Assembly: GCF_004210375.1 (NCBI RefSeq) | Contig: NC_134830.1 | Location: 69,604,326-69,668,325, forward strand | DNA length: 64,000 nt | Origin: Tachypleus tridentatus | Taxonomy: Eukaryota > Arthropoda > Merostomata > Xiphosura > Limulidae | Reading direction: 5' to 3' | Part shown: piece by piece, positions 1 to 12,053 of the stretch | How the letters are laid out: every line of letters starts with the position of its first letter | Position numbering within the stretch: the stretch's first letter is position 1 | Position numbers and translations under genes: made by a program | The notes under the pieces: model-generated | What the model was told of the DNA's origin: nothing | The model's input: only the letters and a program-made list of their open reading frames with translations | Databases searched by the model: none

Positions 1-1640
1 TATGCAAATACTGGATAAATCCTCAGCGAACCAGTCCAGCATCATAAAAGATGTTAAGGTTTGGTTCGTCACAGTTATGTATTATTATATGAGTTCCGAA
101 AGAGACGTTAGTGAACTTTATTTGTGAAAGCTGAAAACACAAACCTAATAGTATCGTTTTGTGAAAAAAATGTCAAAATGTTCACTGTTAAGATAATGTG
201 TTTACACTATATATGTGCATTAAATTAGTCAGGATTTCTAGGAAAACCAAAAAGTTCACCAAGAGGCACTTTTGAAGTTAAATGTTAAAAAACTCGCTTT
301 TAATAAAGTTTGACCTGTTAACTCAAAATGCCCGTTAATAAGCTCGATTGTGAGCTTTTAATTTGTGAAAGAAATTAATGGTAATAAATTAATAATTGCC
401 AAGTAGCACTTTTAGGCCTTTGTTTTACGCAACTGACTGTTATGTCTTGCTAAATTTCTTGTAAGGGGTAATGTAGCAACTAAGTACTTCTTCAGGATAC
501 CAAAATAATGTAATTTTTCCACTTGGTAACATTTATTAGTGCATATAATATATACAGAAGTACTGGTTATGACACAATGATTTCATTTTATGGGTTGGAG
601 TAATAAAAGGTCAATTCCTTTGCATCAGGAACATCTTATTAGTCATTTCTGGCGAAAATGTTCATACTTCAGATCAGAAAGATATGCTCATAGCATGGAT
701 TAATTTGAGGAATTAGGACAATTCGGAAAGAGTCTTGCAACTTCAGAAATGACAAGTAATGTGAGAAATCTTGTAACAGGTTAGATTCTAGGAACACAAA
801 ACCCATTCTCGTATCCAAGGCAACAGTAGGCAACATAAGCAAGAAGGATCTCAATTCGGAACAGTAATACAGGTTTATTAGATAATACACGATTTAAACT
901 GTTCCATACTTCAAACAGCTGGAGAAAGGAAAGAGTATTCATTCTCCATCATACAAATACAAGTCGCCAGAGCAACGTCTATGGAGTTCTGTGTTTTCAG
1001 ATAGTTAAAACGGACGCTGGGAAACTGTCGATCTCGTACACTAGGCGTCTTATTTAACTTCCTGCAAGGAGTAGTAGTATACATTTGACATCACAACTTA
1101 CAAATGAACATTTTGTAATAGAAACTACGCTGCAGACTATTTTCAAAATGCACAGCCGTCAGTCAGTGTATGACCAAACGTGGTGACATGCGTTCTAACA
1201 TCGTGATGAGACCCCAAAATTGTTTTATTATTCACCCTCTTAGAACAAAATATTTGTGAAATATATATAAAGAAGTGTTTAAAGATGTTCAGAGAAGTAA
1301 CATTGACAAGCAATTTGGAAAATTTATGACTAATATTTGACATTTCTTTGAATGAGCACCTATGATATACAATGATTTTTTCAGAATATTAATCATGACA
1401 TATATGCCGATTGTGATACCAATTTGTTCACACTTTTGCAATTATATCACTCATAACATTTATTCAATGTTTTTTGTTTCATTTGTTGGTGGTTGTGCAT
1501 TTTGTTACTTTCAAATAAAGATAGATTCAGTATGCACAATCTCCAATTATTATAGATTATCTTTTCAGACAGGCTATTGGGTCCATTGTTACCTGAGCGT
1601 AATAGCAATAAACAGACAAACCATAACTTTTATTTGACAA
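1..1640. other. No gene seen
   Basis: AT-rich sequence with only short open frames on both strands; none has a recognisable domain or convincing splice context. Confidence 0.6.
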
Positions 1641-1665
1641 AAAGTAGAAGATATCTTTGTTTGTA

Positions 1666-1800
1666 GAATTTCGTTCAAAGCTACGCGAAGGTTGTCTGCA
1701 CTAGTTATCCCTAATTATGAAGTGATAGATTAGAGGGAAGGCAGCTTGTCAACAACATCCAACACCAAATCATGGGCTACTTTACTCTAATATCTGTTAT
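1666..1800 (-). repeat. Diverged SINE A fragment
   Basis: AAAGCTACGCGAAGGTTGTC and GATTAGAGGGAAGGCAGCTT mark tail and part of the body of an old copy. Confidence 0.65.
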
Positions 1801-1857
1801 ATTATAACTTATATTATTATTCATTCAATAAAGAAAAACAAATTGCGAATAATTTTT

Positions 1858-1985
1858 ATTTGTTTCTTTGAAATTAAGTTCGAAGGTACACAATGGGCTA
1901 TCTGTGCTCTGCCCACCACTAGCATCAAAATCCGGTTTCTAGTCTTGCAATGTCCGCAAATATACCGCTGTGCCATTACGAGTAA
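1858..1985 (-). repeat. SINE family B
   Basis: ACACAATGGGCTATCTGTGC tail, GCCCACCACTAGCATCAAAA and ACCGCTGTGCCATTA. Family B has a tRNA-like head (A box TGGCACAGCGG; B box TTTCGATACCC) and is about 120 bp long. B box mutated here. Confidence 0.8.
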
Positions 1986-2533
1986 TAGTGAATGGTTTTT
2001 GTTTTAGGACAAAGATATGTATCTAAAGTCACACCTATGAAAGCAGAACAATCATGGTATTTGGCAGGGGCGTAGTTAGAAATGACCATTGGGGCCATTG
2101 GGTCCGGGGGCATGTACCCCTGGGAAATTTTTTAATAAAAACATAAAAGAAAAGCCTGAATTATGCACTCTGAGACCACCTTTCTGGCAAATTTCAGAAT
2201 GGCACACTGAGGTGTTTGTCTTATTTTTTTAATCATAAATAAATATATAGGCCTGTATATATAATATATAACTTCAAGTTATCAGGCCCAGCAAGGTAGG
2301 CCTACAGTCCTGTCATCAACATATAAAATATAGAGTCACTCAGGAGAGTGCAAAATATATGTATAGTGTCTATAATTTGTATTCAAATATCATGGACAGT
2401 GTATGTTCAGATTCCCTGGATTTCAAGAATTAGCTACACCGTGGCAGGCTGGCAGCACCATGGCACTAACCTAGTACCTAGTACTGTGAATGCGACGTTG
2501 ACAAACCGAAGTTGCGATAAACAATCATTCACT

Positions 2534-5153
2534 ATGTCAAGCCTGAAAAAGCAAAAGGCACTGCATGGATTCTTTAAACCCATTCATGAGGCTGAACCTG
2601 ATCAATCTGCTGCAGCCAATCAGGTTGAATCAGAATTGTCAACTGAATTGTCAGAGTCATCACCGTGTCCTTCTACCAGTGCTGCCACTACCACCTCAGG
2701 TCCAGTCTGGGACATTGGAAATTACATTTTTGATGATGTCAGCATTGGTGAACAGGTAAGTCGACTCCTCATTATATTAATTTTGTATTAAAAATCATGC
2801 AAACACTCTGATGCGTTTTAGACTGAATATTCATTGCTACTAGTGATTGTAGGCCTACAGCCACAGGATGTTAAGGCCTGATCTGTGAAGTACAGCCCTA
2901 AGCCTTTCTCTTCGAGGTTATTGTACTCTCATAACAAACTTTCCTATGTGCAAAATAACTTAATTAGAAATATGTCTTTCTGTCTCTTTTAGACAAACGC
3001 TGAAACCAAAAAATGCTTCCTTGAGTATGCCTGGAAGCCAGTTATTATGTTTTTCCCAGTGTGGTCCAAGAAAACTGCGTTTTCAGCATCGTTGGTTTTC
3101 ACAGTTGAGATGGCTATTCTACATGCAAAGGGTGCTTTCTGCAAGTACTGCTGTCTTTTTGCTCCTGATGGTGCTGGTGTTGGAAGCCAGAAATTGGGAC
3201 AACTAGTGAAATTTCCATACACAAACTGGAAGAAGGCTGTTGAAGACTTCAAGGCACATGAATTGAAACAGTAACACCAAGACAGCAAAGAAAAAAATAA
3301 CAATTTTCTACAGGTCGTAAATACAAGTTCATCTGTGCACTTGCAGCTTGATGCAACTTACGAGCAAAAAATTGAACAGAACTGTCAATATTTAATGCCG
3401 GTTATTGATACTGTATTGCTGTGTGGGAGACAGGGTTTAGCTTTGAGGGGAAAATATGATTCTAGTCCAATGTTTGTTGGTGAAACTGATGAGGAGCCCA
3501 TCTATAATGATGGGAATTTTCGGGCAATTTTGCGCTACAGGGCAAATGGTTATGTCAAGCTTTCAGCAAGCCTTAAGAGTACAAAGAGGAATGCTACGTA
3601 TCTGAGTCCTCAAATTCAAAATGAAATCATCAATGCCTGTAATACTCATGTTCTTGGTGCTTTGGTCAACAGGGTTAATGCTGCAAATTGTTTCTCAATA
3701 TTAGCTGATGAAACAACAGATATTTCAAGCATTGAACAGTTTTCGCTGTGTGTTAGATATTTGCATGCCAATGACAACTCTGTTCTAATGAGAGAAGATT
3801 TTTTGCAATTTATACCTGTTTATGATGTGACAGGCATAAACTTGGTTGATGCTATCATAACCAATCTGACAAAATATGGTATTGACATGGCTTACCTGCG
3901 AGGACAAGGGTACGACGGTGCTGCCTCTATGAGTGGGAAATTCAATGGTATCCAGAGACACATAACTGATAAATTCCCACTTGCACCCTATGTACATTGC
4001 AGTGCCCATTCCATAAACTTGGCAATCTCTGATGCTTGTAAAGACGTTCCTGTGCGAAAGTGCATGGGAGTAATTTCTAGCATTGAAAACTTTCTCAATA
4101 CACCAAACGAAAGCACGTTTTGGCACTTTCGGTGGAGAATAAAGCACATGAATTGAAAAAAAAAGTTTGAAAGGTCTCTGCCCCACCTAGTGGGTTGAGA
4201 GGCATGACTCAGTCATTGTGTTTCTAGAATTAATCCATGCAGTTGTAGATGCCCTTGAGACCATATCAGGTTGGCAAGACAGAGATTCTGCCACGCAAGC
4301 CAATCAATTGTTGTGTTCTATAACACAGCCACAATTCATCATCACTCTACTTACCATTACTAAATTGTTTTAGTTTACCTCTGTGCAACTTACTGAAGCA
4401 ACAGAACATTGATTTAGGTGCTGCGATCATCACGCAGAAATAGTGGAAGATTTAATCCGTTCACTCAGAAATAATACCGTGAATGAATTTAACAACATTT
4501 TCTGTGAGGCTCAAACTCTGTGTAGTAAGCTTCAAATTGACATAATAATGCCAAGGCAGGCTAAAAGACAGATGTACCGTGCTAACCCACAAACCACTAG
4601 CCCTGAGGAGTACTTTCGTATTATTGTATTTGTACCATTTGTTGATCACTTTCTTTCACAAATATGTGACTGTCTGTCCAGTCACAAAACTCTCCTTACA
4701 AACTTCATGTGTCTACTACCATCAGGATCTACCACAGAACGGTCACAACCTACAGCACAACAATGTGACCAAATTAAAGAGTTGGCCAATATATACAAGA
4801 CTGGCATTGACAGCACTTTACTAGCTGCAGTAGGTGAACTTAGGATTTGGTACAAATCACTTGCGCACAACAGACCAAAAAATGTCATAGATGCATATGC
4901 AATGTGCAATGCAGAAATGTTCCCAGTCATTTCTAGACTGTTGAAAGTATTTGCCACACTGCCTGTGTCAACGAGCTCAGTGGAGCGTTCGTTTTCAACT
5001 CTCAGAAGACTCAAAATGTATTTGAGAAATACCACCACTGAAGATCGATTGAATGGCCTGGCCTTATTATACATTCACCGTGATATTAAAGTTGAACTAA
5101 ATTGTGTTATAGATGTCCTGGCAAGAACGAACAGGCGTTTGAGCCTTTCATAG
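2534..5153 (+). pseudogene. hAT transposase (TTF zinc finger, ZMYM1/P52rIPK-like group), broken
   Basis: Coding runs from ATG 2534 to 2755, then a GTAAGT donor (2756), an intron to an AG acceptor at 2991-2992, and resumes at 2993 in the same frame. Exon 2 has a TTF-type finger (CKYCC near 3140-3153). Next come the DUF4371 and RNase H-like core: LADETTDIS with its Asp at 3707-3709, GYDGAASMSG near 3911, and HCSAH near 3995. A CPT.WVER segment near 4180 corresponds to the family's C.TRW motif. The hAT C-terminal dimerisation domain includes SVERSFS (Glu at 4983-4985) and ends at 5153. Breaks: stop at 3272-3274, frame loss near 4140-4160, stop at 4188-4190, further shifts between 4370 and 4440. 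In the family these residues cut and join DNA at the element ends. This copy cannot make a full protein. Confidence 0.9.
2756..2992 (+). other. Intron in the hAT-1 transposase gene
   Basis: The donor is CAG|GTAAGT and the acceptor a pyrimidine-rich stretch ending TTTTAG. The 237-bp segment splits two coding blocks that join in the same frame (74 codons upstream), just before the zinc finger. Inferred from splice signals and frame, not from transcripts. Confidence 0.65.
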
Positions 5154-6493
5154 ATATTCGATTGTATTTCTCTAGTTCTGACAAAACTTGCTGTATTAAA
5201 AGAATGTTCAATCAGAAATTTGCATTTGACCATTTGTTGTGTGTGAAATTATCTGCCATGAAATCACGGATCTTTATGAAACTTCGCAGGTGGCAACTGA
5301 ACTTGTATAAAAAGTTTGGGTCCATGGGGGGTTTAACCACCAAACCCTCCTGGCTACGCTCCTGGCATTGGGCAATGTTCATGTAATCTTTTTTGTGTGT
5401 GTGGTTTAAATAAGATAGGTTCACTTAAATGCTCAAAAATTCACGCTTTACCTATAAGAAGGTTTATCTTAGCCATTGCGAAAAAAAAACAAATGCCTTG
5501 TTATAAACTCATGTTTACTAGATTAGTTGATTTCAAGATAAATAAAAGGCATTTAATGTAACAGCGTGTAAAATATCGTATATCTGATACCATAAATATA
5601 TACCATATTTATGCCGTTTATTATTTATACGACATGTTCTTTTTTATCTCAGTATCATTTTGAAGCTTGCACCAGATCCGACTGTTTAATGTGTGCACCT
5701 CTACCCCCACACACACAAACATTAAGGTATTTTGAGTTTAGTTGTTTTTACTGCTGTTCTTATAATTCTTACAGTAAATTTATTGGTTTTAACACAAATA
5801 GAATGCAATAACAATCTAGAAAAACTGTTCACGCTTTAACACTTTGAGCGATTTCATGAGAACATGCTTTGTCTCGTCGTCTTTTCTTACTCTAAGAAAC
5901 AACGAAATCATTGTTCAAAAACTCGTAAAGTAGTTTTATAATAACGAGAGTAATTTAGTGCAAAAAAACAAGCAACATAAACAGAATTTCTAAACATCAG
6001 CTTCAAAGCGGTTAATCTTTAATATGCAAAGTGTATATAAAAGAGTCTGATATAGTTCTGAGAACAGTTTGGTGTCATAACTGATACGGAGGTAACAACC
6101 TTTTTCCATGAGAAACCATCACATGCTAGGTATGTTATATAGATGACGCTGATATCGGTTCTGAACTGGAGAAAGAAAGAAAAAAAAGAGTTATATACAA
6201 ATTACATTGTGTTTAAGATATAGATAATTATGAATGTGAAATTGTGTTTAAAACATTTGAATCTTGACGTCCAACAGGTCGGCTGGGATACAGCAAACAC
6301 AGTAACGGTCGAAATACTATTTATATAGACCAGGGGTGTGCAACATTTTTCGTCGGTGGGCCATATAACCAACCTCATCAATCAAGCGGGGCCACTTAAA
6401 AAACAAGCTTATTCGTGTACATGCACAATAAATTAAAAAAAAATTCTCAAAATGCAAGCAATAATATTTTATATTTTTGCATGAGTGATCATT

Positions 6494-8280
6494 TTAGTGC
6501 GACACTTGAAATTTAGAGTCCTTGCAGAGCTTGTCAATATCAGCTTTGACAGAAGTGGTTGCCACTCTTAACTGACTGGTCAAATGTTCATCAGTCAGCT
6601 GACTTCTACATTTGGTTTTGATGAGCTTCATTTTGGAGAAAAATTGCTCACAGCAATAGGTGCTACCAAAAAGGGAGACAATTCTTTGTGCATGACGGGA
6701 CAAATTGGGAAACTTTTCACGTACACAGAGTTTGTAAAAGTCTAGCAAACTGTTTTCAGATAATTTCCTTTTAGTGTCCATGTCAGCCTGCAGTTCAATG
6801 AGTTCCATTTGGCAATCATCAGGACTGTCTTCCACTGCCAAATCAAAAGGTTGAGCGAACAATTTCAATCTAATTTCAGTTTGTCTGAAATCTGGAAATC
6901 TGTTTGCAAACTCATCACGCAGCTTTTGTACACTGGTTCCATATTTGGTGCAATCCAGATTAGGAAATTCCAGTTTCCTGGTTGCAAGACATGTAAAATG
7001 GGTCAATATGGCTCTTCTCAACTGAACCTGGAAAAGTTCCAATTTCTTCTCAAAAGCACAAATATGCTCAAACAACTTATTCACAAGTTGACTTTTCCCT
7101 TGTAGTTTTAAGTTTAAATCAGACAGATGCTGTGTAATGTCTGTGAGGAATGCTAAGTCATTCAGCCAGTTCTCATTGCTCAAGAAGTCCACATTCTGAC
7201 GTTTGCTCTCCATGAAGAACTTAATCTCCTCTCGCAGATTCCAGAATCTCTTCAAAGTAGCAGCTCTACTAAGGCAACGTACAGCAGAGAAGTACAAAAC
7301 ATCTGAATACTCACTGTCCAGCTCATCTAAAAAGTTTTAAATTGTCGATGATTTAATCCTCGTGTTCGAATATAATTTACGCATTGGACGACATTTTTCA
7401 TGACTTCTGCAAAATCCAGAACTTTGGTGCACAAGCTCTCTTGTGAATAATGCAATGGCTTACAACTACGTCTTGTGCTCCAATTGCAGTTAGAAATTTC
7501 TTGGTGAATCCATTTGTCCTACCTGTCATGGAAGGAGCACCATCTGTTGTAACACCACATAATTTATAAGGATTCAGTTCAAACTTTTCTACAACCTTAA
7601 GCACTTGTTCACAAATACCCTGTCCTGTGGTTGTGGAGGAAAGGCTTGCCATATCTAAAACTCTTCGAAAACATCAAAGCCTGCAGTAACAGCTCTGATG
7701 AAAATGACAAGTTGGGATGTGTCATTGATATCAGTGCTTTCATCCAAAGCCAGACTGAAAGCTTCACACGAATTCAATCTCTCTTTCAAAGTTTCTTTGA
7801 TGTCCTCTGAAAGATCTTTTGTCCTGCGTGAGACAGTAAAGCGGGAAAGGCTAGTTTGCTCCACCAAATATTTTTCTCTGGACATGCATATTCTGTGAAT
7901 ATTGTTAAACAATTTTAATAAATTCTCCATCACTGAAAGGCTTTCCCTTTTCTGCCATATATTCACAAAGCTTAAAACTCAGTTTTGTCACCAGTTCTGA
8001 ATTTTTCTTGAAAGTGGTAAAACACCTTGTTGCTTTTCAATGGATGTTTTAAATGTTCAATTTTGTCCTTTCGTGCCTGACCAACAATTTCATCAAACTG
8101 GCAGGAGTGCTTAGTTGCGTAATGTCGCTTAATATTGTACTCTTTCATGACTGCAATTGTAGTTTGACAGACGAGGCAGACAACACCTTGATTATGTGGG
8201 ACAACAAGATATTTTGTGCACCATTCACTGTTGAATAACCTTCCCTCATCATCAATTTTTCGTTTCTTAACTGCTGACAT
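6494..8280 (-). pseudogene. BED-finger hAT transposase (GTF2IRD2/EPM2AIP1/ZBED5-like), broken
   Basis: Read on the - strand from ATG at 8280. The N-terminus holds a BED-type finger (CLVC, then H and H in IKRHYATKH). The core includes LALDESTDINDTSQL (about 7730-7750), GVTTDGAPSMTG (about 7540) and CIIHK (about 7440). The C-terminal block 7297-6494 contains the dimerisation region with STYCCEQFFSKMK near 6650. Frame is lost between 7972 and 7966, near 7655, and between 7398 and 7297, where stops accumulate; the 267-codon C-terminal block is uninterrupted. Host proteins GTF2IRD2 and EPM2AIP1 derive from this transposase group, so a similarity search may return those names, but the terminal repeats show this is the transposon itself. 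Confidence 0.9.
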
Positions 8281-8451
8281 TTTACTAGCCCTGAAATCAA
8301 AACAAAAAATTATTCTCACGAAAATAGCAAAGTAGAAAAAACATAGAATTTATTTACACATGGAACCTCTTATGGACAGAAACACATGTTTCTAAATTGG
8401 CATCCCGATCATAGCCTTCCGGTACTTAAATTAATTGAGAATAGCAAAATA

Positions 8452-8884
8452 CAGTGTGACCTCGCCTATTCGCGGTTCGCCATTCGCGGGTTATGCGCGA
8501 ACTGCGTTTTGTAGGTCACAGAGACTGAAAGGGCTTTCGAGGAGATTTCTGTTGTATTTACTCAATCAAGCCGTTTTATCAATTGTCGTCTTCACCAAAC
8601 AAGATTGACTGCTATTGGTTGACTGCCTCAGCTTCCCAACAACGCAAACGGCAAAGCACAGCCCGGTAACGCACGGTACAATTTAGTGAAATACATAACA
8701 GTATGCAATATTGCTACATTATTACTGCATCAATGAGTATAAGTATCATTAGTGTTTGGGAAGCATTTCATATAGTATATAATCGCATACATATACGTTT
8801 TAAAACTGCGTCCAATATTCGCGGTTTTTCGCTATTCGCGGGAGGGTAAAGAACGTAACCCCCGCGAATAACAAGGTCACACTG
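8452..8884. mobile_element. Tigger/pogo-like MITE nested in hAT 2
   Basis: Inverted ends beginning CAGTGTGACCT and containing TATTCGCGG are typical of Tigger (pogo, Tc1/mariner superfamily) elements. The 433-bp unit is flanked by TA on both sides (8450-8451 and 8885-8886), the family's target duplication. It has no transposase ORF, so it is non-autonomous. A second CGCTATTCGCGGG segment lies just inside the right end. It sits about 170 bp upstream of the hAT start codon, in that element's promoter or leader. Confidence 0.85.
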
Positions 8885-9737
8885 TACATAGAATCAGATG
8901 CATCTGAAAGCAAAAATTTTAATAAATTCAGTAAAGTCACAACAATATGCTAAATAATAATCAATTTACCTTCAATCTCTTGTAGTAACTGTAAAAGGTA
9001 ATAAAATTTCACCAATAATGAATGACGGACAGCAGAGGTTAGGGAAAATTGTCGCCAGCGGGCAAAGGCGAGGTTCAGGACATGACGTTGAGTCGTAGAC
9101 AATAGTGCTAGTGCACGTCACCTATTCATGCCCTAAGGAGGCCGACCAATCGAATTCGGCCTGCTCCTCTCTAGCAAAGATAATTTTAGAAGTTTGTCGA
9201 GTCGAAGCCTGGGAATCCCGTAGGATCGATGCTTTTAAAAAATATTCCATTTGCGTTGGATTACAGATCAGGCCACATGGTTAGATTACAACAACTAGGG
9301 CCACACTAAATGGCTTGGCGGGCCGGGTTGTGGCCCGCGGGCCGCCTGTTGCACACCCCTGATATAGACCATTTATTACATTAACAATTGTCGTGGTATG
9401 AGCGCTGTTTACAAGCTCTGAATTGAGAGAAATGCGTCTAACTCCTGTTAATTCACACTTATCTAATTATTGAAACTCCCTAACGAACTAGTTCAAGAAT
9501 GTAGAATTAAAAATTTCATAAAACGTATTCTTTTACGACAAGTATAATTATTCATAATCGTGCTTCGTCAGTTTGTAAAGTGCTTTCAACACCATTATTG
9601 GAACTTGTTGGTGAAACAAGAAACAAAACAAAAAAAAGAAGTAAGCATTCTTCTCCGAAACTGCGCCTTGCACTAGTAAAATAAATAAGGTTTACATACT
9701 GGAAGAGTTCTTTACATTAGTAGATTTAGTAACGTTT

Positions 9738-9849
9738 TCGTTTGTTTGTTTCTTTGTAGTTAAGCAATGGGCTATCTGTGCTCTGCCCACCACGGGTATC
9801 GAAACCCGGTTTCTAGCGCTCTAAATCCACAGACTGTGCCGTTGGGAGA
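9738..9849 (-). repeat. SINE family B
   Basis: TTGTAGTTAAGCAATGGGCT, GGGTATCGAAACCCGG (B-box complement intact), ACTGTGCCGTTGG. Confidence 0.85.
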
Positions 9850-10349
9850 GAACAAGGTTTTCATAAAGGAGAATTTCTCCTCTATATACACGCGGGAACA
9901 GATCAAACATTCTTTAAATATTGAAATCACTTTCCTACGAAATAAAATAAATAAGATGTTAGCCCTATAACTATTGATGGATTTCACTATTCACTTCGGA
10001 TATATAAACATATATTTTTAAATTATTTATACGTTGTGTTTCTTGTGAGTCTTCGACTTTCTTTACGACTGGGTCCCTAATGGCCATTAAATTTTTAAGC
10101 AAGCAAACTTCTCACATAGGTCAGAACTAAAAATTAACCCAGTATGGACATATCAAATTTAGTATACTTTTTAACATACAATAAACAGAATGTATTGAAT
10201 CGTCTGTTGGGTGCGAATAAATCTTTTAGTTATAATTACAGTAATTCTGTTTTATTAAAGAAACAGCTTCATAATATCTTAGATTTTAAAAGTTGTTTTG
10301 AAAAATTATTATATAATCCAGGTTTTACACTGTGCAAGAAGTCGCTGTC

Positions 10350-10440
10350 TTTTTTTTTCTTGTTGCTGTTAAGCACAAAGCTAAATATGGGCTACTTTTA
10401 CTTTGCTCATCACGTTATAAGCCCTCATATTTGCCGAAGA
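10350..10440 (-). repeat. Diverged SINE B fragment
   Basis: GTTAAGCACAAAGCTAAATA then TGGGCTACTTTTACTTTGCT: mainly the tail. Confidence 0.5.
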
Positions 10441-11059
10441 ACTTTCGGAATTCAGAAAGGTCAAACATTATGCTATTCTCAATCCTTCTCTTGCTGCGCG
10501 TGGACTCGTGGTTAAAATTTTCACTGTGGATATGTAGATTTAAGGTTAGAGCTGCGATACACCACACGTTCCAGACTTCCAGCTGTAGGGAGTCACAACC
10601 ATAAAACAATTCCGCTTTTCGAATAATAGTAGTTACACAGGCAACGCGTATTGCTGACTGGTTGAACGTCTTTTGGTCGACATTTCTATATTAGAGATAG
10701 CTGTGCATGAATCTTACAGTTCTCTGACGTATTTGTTTAACCCACGAGATGGAAAATGTTCCAATCAGCTTGAAAATATCAAATACGCGTTAGTGTAGAA
10801 GTATTTACTTGTATACAATAATATTTTAAACGGTTGAATAATCTGTCGATCATTCGATTTTCCAGAAAATTAAAAAGGAAGTTTCTTGAAAAACGGTTCG
10901 AGATTAGTGTTGTATCATACGTTCCAGGGTACGGTGAGCAACCTAAATATTAGATACGTTTTATAAAAACTAATCTTACTTCCTGATGAGTCATATATCT
11001 TAATATATGTATAACATCTTTCATATGAATATGTATCTTATTAGTGTTCCGCATAAACG

Positions 11060-11150
11060 CTCTTAGGCTGCTCTGCCCATCATGAGTATAGAAACCTTAT
11101 TTCTTATGTTTTAAGCCCATAAACATACTGTTGTGTCACGGGGGCGCATA
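11060..11150 (-). repeat. Diverged SINE B fragment
   Basis: CTGCTCTGCCCATCATGAGT, ATAGAAACC and TACTGTTGTGTCACGGGGGC. Ends next to the Tc1-like element. Confidence 0.6.
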
Positions 11151-11355
11151 TATGTATATATACACACACAGTAATGTATAAAAGTGTTAGAACAAAGTCA
11201 AAAATTATGTTTCAGGCTATTTTCAAATGGAAGGTAAATCGTAGGTTAGATATCAACGTCTTATAAATCTTCAGATTTACTACAACACAAACGCAGTGGA
11301 AGTACTTGAGTTTAACAAACAGTTAACATTTTCTGCGTCATCCTTTTCCTTTAGT

Positions 11356-11846
11356 AACTGCAGACAGTCTTTCAGGCATTGTTGCAAAGTGCCCTTTGGG
11401 ATTTTGTCCCAAATGTCTCTAATACACCCCCATAAAGTTTCTTTGGAAATAACTTTTGATTTGTCAATTTGTTGTACATATTAAATCCCAGATCTGCTTA
11501 ATTGGGTTGAAATCGAGGCTCTCTGAGGTCGATCGCGTCATTTCACTGAATTCAGCAGCTTCTTTCTTCAATCCAACACACTGCTTCCCCCATGTTTCAT
11601 GCTAAGTAATATGCACTGAGGTATCTTTCATCTTTTGGTCCATGGTCGTTAATTCAGTTAAATGACGCGATAGACCTCAGAGAGCCTCCATTTCAACCCA
11701 ATTAAGCAGATCTGGGATTTAATATGTACAACAAATTGACAAATCAAAAGTTATTTCCGAAGAAACTTTATGGGAGTGTATTAGAGACATTTGGGACAAT
11801 ATCCCAAAGGGCACTTTGCAACAATGCCTGAAAGACTGTCTGCAGC
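11356..11846. repeat. Large inverted repeat inside the Tc1-like element
   Basis: Arms 11356-11551 and 11651-11846 are inverted copies of about 196 bp with few mismatches, separated by about 99 bp. A transcript through it would fold into a long hairpin. Both arms derive from the C-terminal transposase coding region. Confidence 0.85.
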
Positions 11847-12053
11847 TGAGATCAGTGAAGTCTTCCTTCTGTCCCGAAGGCTACACGAACGAAGATACGT
11901 AACATCAGTATCATTTAGCTTAGGTGTTCTGCCTCTTCCTTTCCTATTTTCAGACTTACCTGTCTTAGTTTTATAATCTATGGTGTACTTGATAGTGTTT
12001 GGGGAGCATTTCAACTTTCCAACAATTTGTAGGAGAGTTCGAACAGCAAACAT
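11356..12053 (-). pseudogene. Tc1-like transposase fragments
   Basis: From 12053 to about 11850 the - strand encodes the paired-like HTH region of a Tc1 transposase: CSPNTIKYTIDYKTKTG, the basic GRGRTPKL linker and SLRDRRKTS. The - strand at about 11600-11580 reads MKHGGSSV, matching the conserved KHGG motif of the catalytic domain, and 11530-11356 is the C-terminal part (NPIKQIWDL). Between them, 11651-11846 is the same C-terminal part in the opposite direction, so much of the catalytic core is missing. Not functional. Confidence 0.8.

Larger units (their letters stand above)
2065..5364 (+). mobile_element. hAT DNA transposon 1, decayed autonomous copy
   Basis: The left end reads CAGGGGCGTAG and the right end, read inward, CAGGAGCGTAG: ten of eleven bases match, the usual start of many hAT elements. 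The 8-bp flanks gtatttgg (2057-2064) and gcattggg (5365-5372) match at six positions, consistent with an aged hAT target duplication. The 3.3-kb interior holds a + strand hAT transposase pseudogene. Divergent flanks and multiple coding breaks suggest an old insertion. Confidence 0.85.
6331..9361 (-). mobile_element. hAT DNA transposon 2 (Charlie/GTF2IRD2-like), decayed
   Basis: Both ends carry the 14-bp inverted repeat CAGGGGTGTGCAAC without mismatch. The flanking 8 bp are identical (atatagac at 6323-6330 and 9362-9369), an exact hAT target-site duplication, so the borders are known to the base. The 3,031-bp element carries a - strand transposase pseudogene and a nested MITE (8452-8884). Intact ends and duplication suggest it is younger than hAT 1. 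Confidence 0.95.

Noticed and set aside
669..890. 73-codon - strand ORF near the window start
   Set aside because: No ATG start, domain, splice context or repeat relation that would support it.
10144..10515. 123-codon + strand ORF
   Set aside because: Its second half runs over a SINE B fragment and the first half is low-complexity AT-rich sequence; no domain seen.
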